IMG/VR virus record: IMGVR_UViG_3300037502_004185
Location: 1 to 64,000 of that record
Strand: one strand, 5' to 3'
From: a virus
DNA length: 64,000 nt
How positions within the stretch are numbered: position 1 is the first letter of the stretch; each line of letters begins with the position of its first letter. The position numbers and the translations under genes are program-made. Below, piece after piece: positions 31,188 to 38,175 of the stretch. Under the pieces are notes generated by a model. The model was not told where the DNA came from. It saw only the letters and a list, made by a program, of their open reading frames with translations, and did not search any database.

Positions 31188-31490
31188 TTATTCTCCGGTA
31201 TCTCTCTTTACCGCTTCGTCTCTGTTAGAAATCGCATCACCAAAGAACAAATAACCCACGTCTGTACTTGTGTAGACCGCTATCAGTTCTAGGTTTTGCA
31301 CCCTTGGGTTCACCTCGCCATTCTCGATTTTTCGATAAGTGTCTGGTGATAACCCGATTAACCTGCTCATTTCGAGTATGGTTAAATCTGCATGCCGTCT
31401 CGCTCGCTTGATTCGCGCTGCACGTTGCTGTCGATACTCAAGCGATTGGATTCGAGCGGCCTGTTTAGTCTTTGCGTCTCGCATTTTCAT
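31188..31490 (-). CDS. XRE-family transcriptional regulator
   Basis: Protein of 100 residues with a Cro/CI-type helix-turn-helix at about 35-85 (ADLTILEMSRLIGLSPDTYR, then KIENGEVNPRVQNLELIAVY). The N-terminus is unusually Arg-rich. ATG at 31490 has GGAG seven bases upstream and overlaps the preceding gene by 26 bases. It is one candidate for binding the dispersed ATTCCGAACAC element, but nothing in the sequence proves it. Confidence 0.75.
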   Translation of the reverse strand: MKMRDAKTKQAARIQSLEYRQQRAARIKRARRHADLTILEMSRLIGLSPDTYRKIENGEVNPRVQNLELIAVYTSTDVGYLFFGDAISNRDEAVKRDTGE

Positions 31491-31896
31491 AGAAGCTCTC
31501 CACTTCACTTGCTAGTCGTTCTTCCTCGGTTGTAGTCGCCTTAATCAATGCAACGCGATATTCATGTAACCGATTCTTTGACCAATCGAGGCAGAGCTTT
31601 TGCCACTTGATAACGGCAACCGGATCGGAAAGGTCGTAACCAGTCCCAAAACAGCTACAGCACTCCCACTTGCTAAATAACGACTTGGTGTAACCTGTGC
31701 CATTGCAAGTCGGGCAGCGATCCGGTTTGTCGTCCAATGTCACATCGGCATCTTGTAACCGCTTCGCCAGAGCTTCGCGTTCGTCCGTAAGCTCTATGCC
31801 CTCGAATGTATCCAGGATTGATGGTGAGCTTTCGTCTCGCTCTCTTTGCCGTTGTTCCAGTTGAGATCGCTTAATTTCAGAAATTTCCTCACTCAT
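31465..31896 (-). CDS. DnaJ-type zinc-finger protein
   Basis: Protein of 143 residues with two CxxCxGxG-type repeats, CPTCNGTGY and CCSCFGTGY (about 70-95), the DnaJ central zinc-binding repeat. A charged N-terminal helix (EIKRSQLEQRQRERDE) and a helical C-terminus flank it. First gene of the long minus-strand unit running to 25054. Its ATG is six bases from an exact copy of the dispersed operator. Confidence 0.65.
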   Translation of the reverse strand: MSEEISEIKRSQLEQRQRERDESSPSILDTFEGIELTDEREALAKRLQDADVTLDDKPDRCPTCNGTGYTKSLFSKWECCSCFGTGYDLSDPVAVIKWQKLCLDWSKNRLHEYRVALIKATTTEEERLASEVESFYENARRKD

Positions 31897-31901
31897 CTTT
31901 C

Positions 31902-31991
31902 ATTCCGAACACATAAATTTTATGCGGAGTATAAACCCACTTAAAAAACAATGCAAAAAGTATTGATACAAAAACCAAAACGATGTATTTT
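31902..31991. promoter_or_regulatory. Divergent promoters with operator
   Basis: Minus strand: TTGCAT, 17 bp, TATACT, with ATTCCGAACAC (31902-31912) in the 5' leader just before the ATG at 31896. Plus strand: TTGATA (31963-31968), 17 bp, TATTTT (31986-31991) for the gene at 32036. Confidence 0.6.
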
Positions 31992-32035
31992 TGTCTCAGC
32001 AAACAGGCAAACAGACTCATATGAGGAATCAGCAA

Positions 32036-32269
32036 ATGTCAGAGAACAACAGCAAAAAAGTTCACGACCAAATCCAAGCAGACGTTAAAGAGTACATGAC
32101 CAACACCTCGAACAGCGTCTTAGACTTCGCTTTGGCCAATGCAATTAAGAGCGGTCAGAACAACCTATATGACTTGTGTAAAAAGTGGAAAATCCCTGTA
32201 GACAAGCTACTTAGCAAGATAAACACTTCTCTTTTCAAAGTGGATGATGATAAAATCCACCTCGCATAG
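32036..32269 (+). CDS. Hypothetical small helical protein
   Basis: Protein of 77 residues from the ATG at 32036, which has GAGGA eight bases upstream; a 15-residue longer frame has no ribosome site. Almost all helix (SKKVHDQIQADVKEYMTNTS, then LYDLCKKWKIPVDKLLSKIN), which could include a small DNA-binding helix pair. It has its own promoter, divergent from the long early operon, and its own terminator, a position often taken by regulators. Not recognised. Confidence 0.6.
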   Translation: MSENNSKKVHDQIQADVKEYMTNTSNSVLDFALANAIKSGQNNLYDLCKKWKIPVDKLLSKINTSLFKVDDDKIHLA

Positions 32270-32304
32270 ACGGATACGTTTAGCTATCGGGATAAGAGTA
32301 ATGG

Positions 32305-32335
32305 AAAGCTTCGGGGAAACTCGAAGCTTTTTTTT
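32305..32335 (+). terminator. Rho-independent terminator
   Basis: AAAGCTTCG/CGAAGCTTT stem with an 8-base loop and eight T. Confidence 0.9.
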
Positions 32336-32374
32336 CGTTTCAATACTTAATCCGAACGTTCAAGAATTTAAGGC

Positions 32375-32408
32375 ATAAAAAAAGCGCCCACTCATAGAGC
32401 AAGCGCTT
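32375..32408 (-). terminator. Minus-strand terminator
   Basis: AAGCGC/GCGCTT stem followed on the minus strand by seven T. It closes the unit that contains the 22-residue hydrophobic frame. Confidence 0.65.
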
Positions 32409-32421
32409 ACCATTCGGAATC

Positions 32422-32490
32422 CTACCAAAACACCAGCAGCAACAAAATGACAATACAAAAACACACAAATGCAAACACTAACTGTCGCAT
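32422..32490 (-). CDS. Hydrophobic mini-protein, type I toxin-like
   Basis: A 22-codon frame beginning MRQLVFAFVCFCIVILLLL, a single hydrophobic segment with one charge near the N-terminus, as in Ibs or ShoB-type toxins. GGA lies five bases before the ATG. A terminator follows 14 bases after the stop, so the unit is complete. No antisense promoter was found over it, so the toxin idea is weaker than for the one at 33396. Confidence 0.35.
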   Translation of the reverse strand: MRQLVFAFVCFCIVILLLLVFW

Positions 32491-32619
32491 TTAATCCACT
32501 CAAAATATCGGTGGAAGGTAAGTCACTTAAAATTAACCAAATAATCTATATATTTAATACATAGCAAATTTATACAGATCAAAGATCAAACTGGATGTTA
32601 TACATGGCCGATTTAAGTT

Positions 32620-33200
32620 AATGTCGATTTTTGATTATTAGGTTTTCAGTTCGCTTGGGGTGCAAATTTGGCAAGTGTATAGTGAAAAACAAACGCCTTA
32701 TGTGATACCGGATCGTTTAGCGTCTTATCACCGTCAAATAGTTGTGTTTAATACTGCCAACACTTAGGCTAATTGGAAATTAGTGGGCAAAAACTAGCCA
32801 AAATGATAGGAAGCTTAACCACTTAAGTTGTACGGGGAAGCATTTTTGTTTTTAACAGGATAAGATGAGTTAACAGCAATATATTGAATGCGCTAACCCA
32901 TCTGCTGGAAGCGGCAACTTTCTTTTGAGGTTGGCATCAAGCAGAAAGGGAAAATGAACATGAATTATTGGATAAAAATCTTGCTCATATCCCGATTCAT
33001 GTAGAGAAATGAATATTTTTCAAAGCGTTTCTTTATGAGAGGGGAATTATCTGATAACAATGGGACATAAGGACTTGGGAGCTTTCATGCGCCTAAACCT
33101 GAAACAGAAAGGCAACTCGTTTGGGCGTTTGCAAAATTAGCAAAAAGTCTGGAATACTAGGCACAGCAAGACTTGGAACAAAACGTTCCCTAATAACCTT
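32620..33200 (+). pseudogene. Decayed gene remnant, including a DNA methylase motif
   Basis: No intact reading frame. On the plus strand near 32877-32954 one frame reads QYIECANPSAGSGNFLLRLA, the SAM-binding motif of N6-adenine DNA methyltransferases, and then stops. Scattered coding-like fragments flank it. This is probably the relic of a methyltransferase gene now eroded by stops and frameshifts. Confidence 0.4.
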
Positions 33201-33217
33201 GATTGTGTGAAGAATAT

Positions 33218-33425
33218 AAAAAAAGGCTGGATTCGAAGAACCCAACCTTTAATTAATTAGGAGGTAATTATGTAATCACCAACCAAGCTCGAAGCAGCTA
33301 GAAAGCTTCACTTCGTGTATGCGGGTAAACGATGGCGGCCACCATCAAAAACCCTTGTGCGTTGTCTTTCACCATGAGTCTTATTAGAGGAACAAATGGT
33401 AAATTTAATTGAACTGATTATAGCA
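33218..33425 (-). ncRNA. Antisense RNA over the 24-residue peptide leader
   Basis: Minus-strand extended -10 TGCTATAAT (33417-33425) should start a transcript near 33410. It runs across the start codon and entire leader of the peptide gene at 33396 to a hairpin AAAGGTTGG/CCAGCCTTT with seven T at about 33218. The RNA of about 190 bases would be fully complementary to the peptide mRNA leader. No -35 match; the TGN extension compensates. Confidence 0.4.
33259..33275 (+). promoter_or_regulatory. Perfect ribosome site followed by a start-stop (ATG TAA)
   Basis: AGGAGG (33259-33264), five bases, ATG (33270) directly followed by TAA. A ribosome would initiate and stop at once. It lies in the leader 120 bases before the small peptide gene. 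Confidence 0.45.
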
Positions 33426-33470
33426 ATAATCAATCTCGTCGCCGTTATAGTGCAAGCACTATTCGGTTAA
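33396..33470 (+). CDS. Small hydrophobic peptide, type I toxin candidate
   Basis: A 24-codon frame beginning MVNLIELIIAIINLVAVIVQ, one membrane-spanning helix with a single acidic residue near the N-terminus. GAGGAACAA precedes the ATG, a near-ideal ribosome site. A 10-bp perfect stem (GCTCTAGAAG/CTTCTAGAGC, 33479-33508) directly follows the stop and would protect the mRNA 3' end. An antisense transcript predicted on the other strand covers the leader. Peptide, leader, 3' stem and antisense RNA together are the usual parts of a type I toxin-antitoxin locus, here beside oriV. Confidence 0.5.
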   Translation: MVNLIELIIAIINLVAVIVQALFG

Positions 33471-33478
33471 CCAACGCT

Positions 33479-33508
33479 GCTCTAGAAGTACATTGTTGCT
33501 TCTAGAGC
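33479..33508. terminator. 3' stem-loop of the small peptide mRNA
   Basis: GCTCTAGAAG/CTTCTAGAGC with a 10-base loop, no T tract. More likely an mRNA-stabilising or processing structure than an efficient terminator. Confidence 0.5.
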
Positions 33509-33689
33509 ACACTTACAACTATCCAATAATTAATATTTCCTGTCAATTCGTGTTTTTGTAAAGGACTCACACAAATGCGGTCGCTATTCGTTGTAGCATG
33601 CCGTTGTCTATAGCTAGGATCATTAACTCATCCAAACAACAAAAACTTGTTGTGTATGTGGGAAACTGTGTAAATCTTTGATTTTCCAG

Positions 33690-34134
33690 TTATCCACATA
33701 CGCTATAAAGATCTATATTTAACTATATCAATCTATGAGAACTATAGAACTATAAGATCTATAGCAACCGTAACGTATTGATTTTAATTGATTTTAACTC
33801 GTTTAAAGATCTTTTTTTAGGTCTTTAAGTAACAAGATCTAGGTTTAATTGATCATTTATTAGGTGTTTGTGATCTTCTTACAGGCTTTAGTGCTACATA
33901 ATCTAGGTGAAAGTGATCATATATCAGGTGATTGGATAACAGATTTTAGGTGTTTCTGTTCTTAAATGACATATTTTAGGTGTGTGAGATGGTTGTATAG
34001 GAGTCTTGTCCGGTTTTTTCTACTTTCGAGTCAATGATCACGTCGAATTCCCTCCCATATACCTAAAATGTGTCACATAGCTCATTTCAACCTAGAAAAT
34101 GTCATCTATCGAGCCCATGACCTAAAACTTGTTA
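33690..34134. other. oriV: Replication origin (oriV) with iterons
   Basis: Exact DnaA box TTATCCACA (33690-33698). An AT-rich stretch holds eight GATC sites between 33710 and 34039. A row of direct repeats shares (T)AGGTG(T/A)TT; the AGG positions at 33819, 33841, 33862, 33883, 33905, 33926 and 33948 are 21-22 bp apart (two helical turns), with one more at 33978. Inverted copies ACCTAAAA lie at 34071, 34090 and 34120. This is the layout of an iteron plasmid origin with adjacent rep. Confidence 0.85.
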
Positions 34135-34138
34135 GCTA

Positions 34139-35215
34139 TCAGTAATCGTGTGTATCGGTTAGTTCTGAAAGGGTATCTATCTTTTCCATTAACGACTCTA
34201 ATTCATGCATTCCATCATCATGCTTTTGTTGCTCTTTTTCTAAGTGTCGCTTTGACAAGCTAGCTTCAACTTTAAGAGCGTGGTCTTCTTTACCCACATA
34301 GCGGTACGCGATGGCAAGTGATTCTAGTTCAGACTCGGTGAGTCTGACTTGGTTTTGAAGCCTTTTCAATTCAAGTTGTCGAATTGTCTTAAGAGCATCG
34401 TGTTGATTTAGTTCATCAATTGAACCTAGTTTAACCCACCGGAAGAGAAACTTGATTCCAGTAATGGTTCTACCTTTCTTTACAACCTCAAAACCCTTAT
34501 CACCTTGGCTGCTTTCTAAAAATAGAAGCTCTTTGCTAATCTGAGGGTGTTCAGAAAGTTCTTTAATGCTTTCCCTGATACAACGTTTCATAAATACGCT
34601 GTTGTTTTTGAAGGAACTTTTATCTTTTTTCAGCTTCCCTGATTCGTCCAAAAGCCCAAATATTCCTTTCAGTTCACTAAGCTTTTGCGCATGCATTTCA
34701 AAGCCCTTGTCTTTGAAGCGACTAAGCAGTTCGTACAAGCGCTTGGAATACTCCTTTTTCACCTCAAAGAAATTGCGAGTATTAATCAGAGCAAATCCTT
34801 GATTATATTCAATATACTCAGGTTTGAGCATATCGTTAGGAACCATCGTAAGTATGCCGTGTTTATAAGCGATATGTTTAAAAAGAGGTCTATAGTCGAA
34901 TTCAATATCACCTTTCGGGGTTTCCACCTTTATCCCGATTTTTCGACTAGCTAGGCGGTTCGCTACTGGACTTAAGTTGCTACCGATATGTTTAGACTCA
35001 ACACCTAACCACTCTGATAATTGATGTGAAGTAAACTCATAGTGTGGTGTTTTCTGTTCCCAATCACTTGGTTTCATATGTGCAATCATCAACGCAAACA
35101 TATCTGCTTCCCTAGCGGATAGATCTTGACGACTAAAGACCAGTTGATGGCCTTTTTTGATATGTTTCGGGAGGTTATCGCTTACCGCAGGGTAGAAATA
35201 TTCTTCATCACTCAT
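34139..35215 (-). CDS. rep: Replication initiator, Rep_3 family
   Basis: Protein of 358 residues. The N-terminal winged-helix starts with the family signature LVFSRQDLSAREADMFALMI (about 25-44). A second winged helix follows (YSKRLYELLSRFKDKGFEMH, then KLSELKGIFGLL). The C-terminal ~90 residues are coiled and charged. The ATG at 35215 is used; four more codons upstream lack a ribosome site. It binds the iterons immediately downstream to open the origin, and probably represses itself through two iteron-like sites in its own promoter (35241-35275). Confidence 0.9.
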   Translation of the reverse strand: MSDEEYFYPAVSDNLPKHIKKGHQLVFSRQDLSAREADMFALMIAHMKPSDWEQKTPHYEFTSHQLSEWLGVESKHIGSNLSPVANRLASRKIGIKVETPKGDIEFDYRPLFKHIAYKHGILTMVPNDMLKPEYIEYNQGFALINTRNFFEVKKEYSKRLYELLSRFKDKGFEMHAQKLSELKGIFGLLDESGKLKKDKSSFKNNSVFMKRCIRESIKELSEHPQISKELLFLESSQGDKGFEVVKKGRTITGIKFLFRWVKLGSIDELNQHDALKTIRQLELKRLQNQVRLTESELESLAIAYRYVGKEDHALKVEASLSKRHLEKEQQKHDDGMHELESLMEKIDTLSELTDTHDY

Positions 35216-35240
35216 GCAAATGCACATCCATAAATAACAA

Positions 35241-35275
35241 GATTTAGGTAATTATGACACATTTTAGGTCACGCA
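35241..35275. promoter_or_regulatory. rep operator/promoter region
   Basis: Two iteron-like elements TTTAGGT (AGGT at 35246 and 35266, 20 bp apart). The second is preceded by TGACACATT, so that its complement (ACCTAAAATGTGTCA) matches the inverted copy at 34071 over 14-15 bases. It overlaps the probable rep promoter (-10 CATAAT). Confidence 0.55.
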
Positions 35276-35304
35276 TGTATAGAAATACTCACATCAAGCA
35301 GTGA

Positions 35305-36222
35305 TTACAGATACCTGACTTGTACTCGCCCGACTGCGTCACGATAGTATTCAACTAAGCCTTGAGACTCTTTCTCGGAAATGGTGTTCATGTACTCTGC
35401 TAACATGGTGGCTGTATCACGAACCTTACTCACGCTAGCTTTCACGGCGCTTGCAGCCTTGTTGTGCCAGCTAGCAATCACAAACTTAAGGTATGACACG
35501 AACTTAGGCGCTAAAGGCTGTTGGTGCTTGTTGTACAGCTTGATAACACGACGAGCTCCACTAGCTGATAGGCGGCCTTGCTTAGCAGCTAGTTGAAGTT
35601 GTTTTACTTCGTCAGCGTCACGTTTGAAGATCTTCAAAAACCAAGAATCAGACGGGATACCGTTATTAATTTTATTTTTACTCTCTGTAGAGAGATCCTT
35701 TGTATTTATAGTGCAATTTTCGTTTTTGTCTGATTGCTCGCAAGCCTTGTCAGCACTGGCCTCAAGAGGTTTTTCCACAGAAGACCCCCCTAAATGCAAT
35801 TTTTGTCTATTACAAAACTTCTCTGCCGCTTGTAGAGCGTATTTGTAGACACCAGCGAACATGTTTTTGATGCCATCAACGCATAGAGTGATGTGACGTT
35901 GATTCTGACCTGTTTCACGGTTCTGGAACGATTTGCGGTCGATTAAGTGCAAATCAACTGCATCTGAAATGTAAGTATCAACAGTACGCTTTGTGATTGG
36001 CTGACAACCGTAACGGTGACAGTTCTCATTGTAGGTACGCATTAAGGTATCGCTTGATGCAAAGCAAGTGTGACCATGCTTAAGGATAAAGCTTGAGATA
36101 GTTTCTAGTAGGCAAGCAAGCTTACGTTGTGCCAATGGTTTATTGGCTTTGATATTGGAAGCTTGTGTTCTGAATCCTGACTTCCAGTAACGAGGATTCA
36201 GCAAAAGAGGTGTAATTTGCAT
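35305..36222 (-). CDS. Putative replication-associated protein
   Basis: Protein of 305 residues directly upstream of rep and in the same orientation. The N-terminal half has a winged-helix-like pattern (QRKLACLLETISSFILKHGH, SSDTLMRTYNENCHRYGCQP, ITKRTVDTYISDAVDLHLID) as in phage and plasmid replication proteins that load helicase. A polar linker (about 150-185) leads to a basic C-terminal domain. The likely role is in replication initiation, perhaps for the lytic phase, from position and fold pattern; the exact family is uncertain. Confidence 0.5.
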   Translation of the reverse strand: MQITPLLLNPRYWKSGFRTQASNIKANKPLAQRKLACLLETISSFILKHGHTCFASSDTLMRTYNENCHRYGCQPITKRTVDTYISDAVDLHLIDRKSFQNRETGQNQRHITLCVDGIKNMFAGVYKYALQAAEKFCNRQKLHLGGSSVEKPLEASADKACEQSDKNENCTINTKDLSTESKNKINNGIPSDSWFLKIFKRDADEVKQLQLAAKQGRLSASGARRVIKLYNKHQQPLAPKFVSYLKFVIASWHNKAASAVKASVSKVRDTATMLAEYMNTISEKESQGLVEYYRDAVGRVQVRYL

Positions 36223-36251
36223 AAAATTCGCTCAAAAAAAGACGCAAAAAT

Positions 36252-36521
36252 TTGCCACCGATCTCTTTGAACGTTATACTTACACCTGATTCAGTGTTGT
36301 GTAAGTAACGCTCGCTGAGATTGATGTTCTAAATCGCTCAAAAACATTCAATCTAAATGAGACTTCTTGGCTGCCAACCTCGTTGTCTCACCTGATTAGG
36401 CTTCGGTCTAATTCATTACGGCATAATGACTTTCCTTAAGTTCGTTTGTCGTGACGCTTTAAGTTTGCCGCTTAAAGCTCGATTTCAGTAAGAAAGCCCG
36501 CTCGCCAAAGCGGGCTTTTTT
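36252..36521 (+). ncRNA. Structured noncoding RNA, about 235 bases
   Basis: Plus-strand promoter TTGCCA (36252-36257), 17 bp, TATACT (36275-36280). The transcript from about 36287 ends at the terminator AAAGCCCGCT/AGCGGGCTTT with T tract (36493-36521). It has no good reading frame but several stems, including CTTACAC/GTGTAAG at the 5' end, ATTAG/CTAAT and GCTTTAAG/CTTAAAGC. It lies divergent to the replication genes. Confidence 0.5.
36493..36521 (+). terminator. Rho-independent terminator
   Basis: AAAGCCCGCT/AGCGGGCTTT with 6-base loop and six T. Confidence 0.9.
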
Positions 36522-36763
36522 ATTTTCTGTTGCCCGAAATCGAATCACTTTCTCTCTATCACGGCATCGCCATGATCTAATTACAGAAAAACTCCCCTAT
36601 TATTGATCGTAAATGGTTGATCAAACAAGTCCCTATATCAAAGTGATTCCGAACAAGGGGCGTTACCATCTAGCGCTAGAGTTTACCAAAAATTTTATCT
36701 ATTTAAACTCCTTTTGGACGTGTTAATATTCCGAACACACCAAATTTTGTGGATAACTCTGTG
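36522..36763 (+). promoter_or_regulatory. Control region with two operators and a DnaA box
   Basis: ATTCCGAACA (36646-36655) and an exact ATTCCGAACAC (36728-36738) downstream of a possible promoter TTTAAA, 16 bp, TAATAT. A DnaA box in reverse, TGTGGATAA (36748-36756), lies just before the gene at 36764. Confidence 0.45.
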
Positions 36764-37117
36764 ATGAAATTTACTCCCCCACCAAGTGCTGAACAGCAAT
36801 TAGAAACTCAAGTTAACCAATTAAAACAACAATTTAAGCGCCGACAATTCCCGAAAAAGAACGCACCAGCGCTACCGTTGGATTTGTTAGTAACAATCTC
36901 AGGTTGCACCTTTGGTTTGCATAGCCAAAAAGACGGTAGACTCGTTCTAAAGGCCGATAAGGCGATTAACTTTGATAAGGGTGTCAATGTGTTGCGCTCA
37001 GTGTCGTATATTGCTGGCGCGCGAGATAGCGTATCTATCGCTGGTTGGGACTGGCGACCAACGCACTTCAAGAAAGATAAACTCTATTTGCGTCCTGTCG
37101 CGCCTAGTGATTTATAA
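36764..37117 (+). CDS. Hypothetical protein
   Basis: Protein of 117 residues starting MKFTPPPSAEQQLETQVNQL. A GTG five codons earlier would overlap the DnaA box and the -10 region. Helical basic N-terminus (LKQQFKRRQFPKKN), then a beta-rich domain (LVTISGCTFGLHSQKDGRLV). Its promoter carries the dispersed operator at the transcription start, so it belongs to that regulon. Not recognised. Confidence 0.6.
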   Translation: MKFTPPPSAEQQLETQVNQLKQQFKRRQFPKKNAPALPLDLLVTISGCTFGLHSQKDGRLVLKADKAINFDKGVNVLRSVSYIAGARDSVSIAGWDWRPTHFKKDKLYLRPVAPSDL

Positions 37118-37130
37118 AATTCCGAATTGG

Positions 37131-37189
37131 CCACCAGCATTTTCGATTTATTTGAGTATTTTTTGTACTTAATTTCTAAGCGCTGGTGG
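37131..37189. other. Inverted Chi pair between convergent genes
   Basis: CCACCAGC (37131-37138) and GCTGGTGG (37182-37189) flank 43 bases; the extended arms GCCACCAGC/GCTGGTGGC could pair, with T residues on both sides. May serve as a weak two-way terminator. Confidence 0.4.
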
Positions 37190-37208
37190 CGCTTTTTAAT
37201 TGATCAAC

Positions 37209-38162
37209 TTATTGGAATTTTCGTAATGAAGATCCGAAGTTGACGAATTGCTGTTTAATTTGAGGCGCAACACTCACTTTTTGCTCTACTGGAACGTAGC
37301 TATTTGTCGGTAAAGTTGCCATTTTTCGGGAACCTAGCGACTCAAACATAGCTCGCACCACTTGATGATCTTCCTTGCTGGCCATGTTGGCGATCGCTTT
37401 GCGCTGCGCATCGGTCACATAGATAGGTAAAGAGTCCACAACATCAAGCAGCATCGAGGTTGCCTTAGCGTTTTGCTCTACCTTTTCACGCAACTCTGCG
37501 TTCACGCTTTCTAGGTACATAAGCTGGTTAGTAAGATCACCGACAAGCTCAACATTGCTCTGTTGAGTCATGTTCGCGTAGATATTACGCGCGGATTCCT
37601 CATCAAAACCTTGTTCCTGTAGCGATTCGAGGATCATTTGCTCGCTGTTCGCGCTTTCCATCATCATGGCCGGATGGTCTAGGCTGATATAGTTCGGCTG
37701 CAATACGTAGTCCATACCGTGATATGAAGTAGTAATCGATGCCTCGCGTGTATCTTGGCCACCAGTCGCCCAGCTCCAACCACCAGCACGGCTATTGTAC
37801 AAACCTAAAGCGATACGGCCTGTATCGGTATCTAAAAACTCTTGAGTGTGTTCAACAATACCGTCATCTGAACAGGTGATAGAGATTGTGCGGTTAGATG
37901 GCACGTTTTCTACCACAACCGGACGACCATTAATCATGATCACCTCAGTTTCACCAATTGAGAGCTTATTAGCGCGTTGGCGGGATTGATGGCCATAGTA
38001 ACCATACGCCTCACCTAGTCGTAGTAGCTCTTGAGTTCGTGGGCTGTTGATCATCGCTTGCACGGCTTTGATGATGTAGTTGCGCTTGTTGGCGCTAAGT
38101 TTTCGACCGTCATTGAATAGGCTGAAACGGTCGGATACTTGTTTAAGTGCTTTTGCTGTCAC
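37209..38162 (-). CDS. pro: Head-processing protein (P1 Pro-like)
   Basis: Protein of 317 residues; the P1 counterpart is of similar size and also lies directly downstream of the portal gene. Start GTG at 38162 with GGAG before it. The N-terminal half is mixed alpha/beta (LSIGETEVIMINGRPVVVEN). A His/Ser/Asp set suitable for a prohead protease may exist (SYHGMDYVLQ, SLDHPAMMM) but I cannot assign a catalytic triad. A helical segment (GDLTNQLMYLESVNAELREK) follows. Assignment rests mainly on gene order and size. Confidence 0.5.
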   Translation of the reverse strand: MTAKALKQVSDRFSLFNDGRKLSANKRNYIIKAVQAMINSPRTQELLRLGEAYGYYGHQSRQRANKLSIGETEVIMINGRPVVVENVPSNRTISITCSDDGIVEHTQEFLDTDTGRIALGLYNSRAGGWSWATGGQDTREASITTSYHGMDYVLQPNYISLDHPAMMMESANSEQMILESLQEQGFDEESARNIYANMTQQSNVELVGDLTNQLMYLESVNAELREKVEQNAKATSMLLDVVDSLPIYVTDAQRKAIANMASKEDHQVVRAMFESLGSRKMATLPTNSYVPVEQKVSVAPQIKQQFVNFGSSLRKFQ

Positions 38163-38175
38163 TTTCTTTTCTCCA

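Noticed and set aside
33588-33620. 12-codon frame (MRSLFVVACRCL) with AAAGGA upstream, in front of the DnaA box
   Set aside because: Too short to support without expression data; could be a leader peptide.
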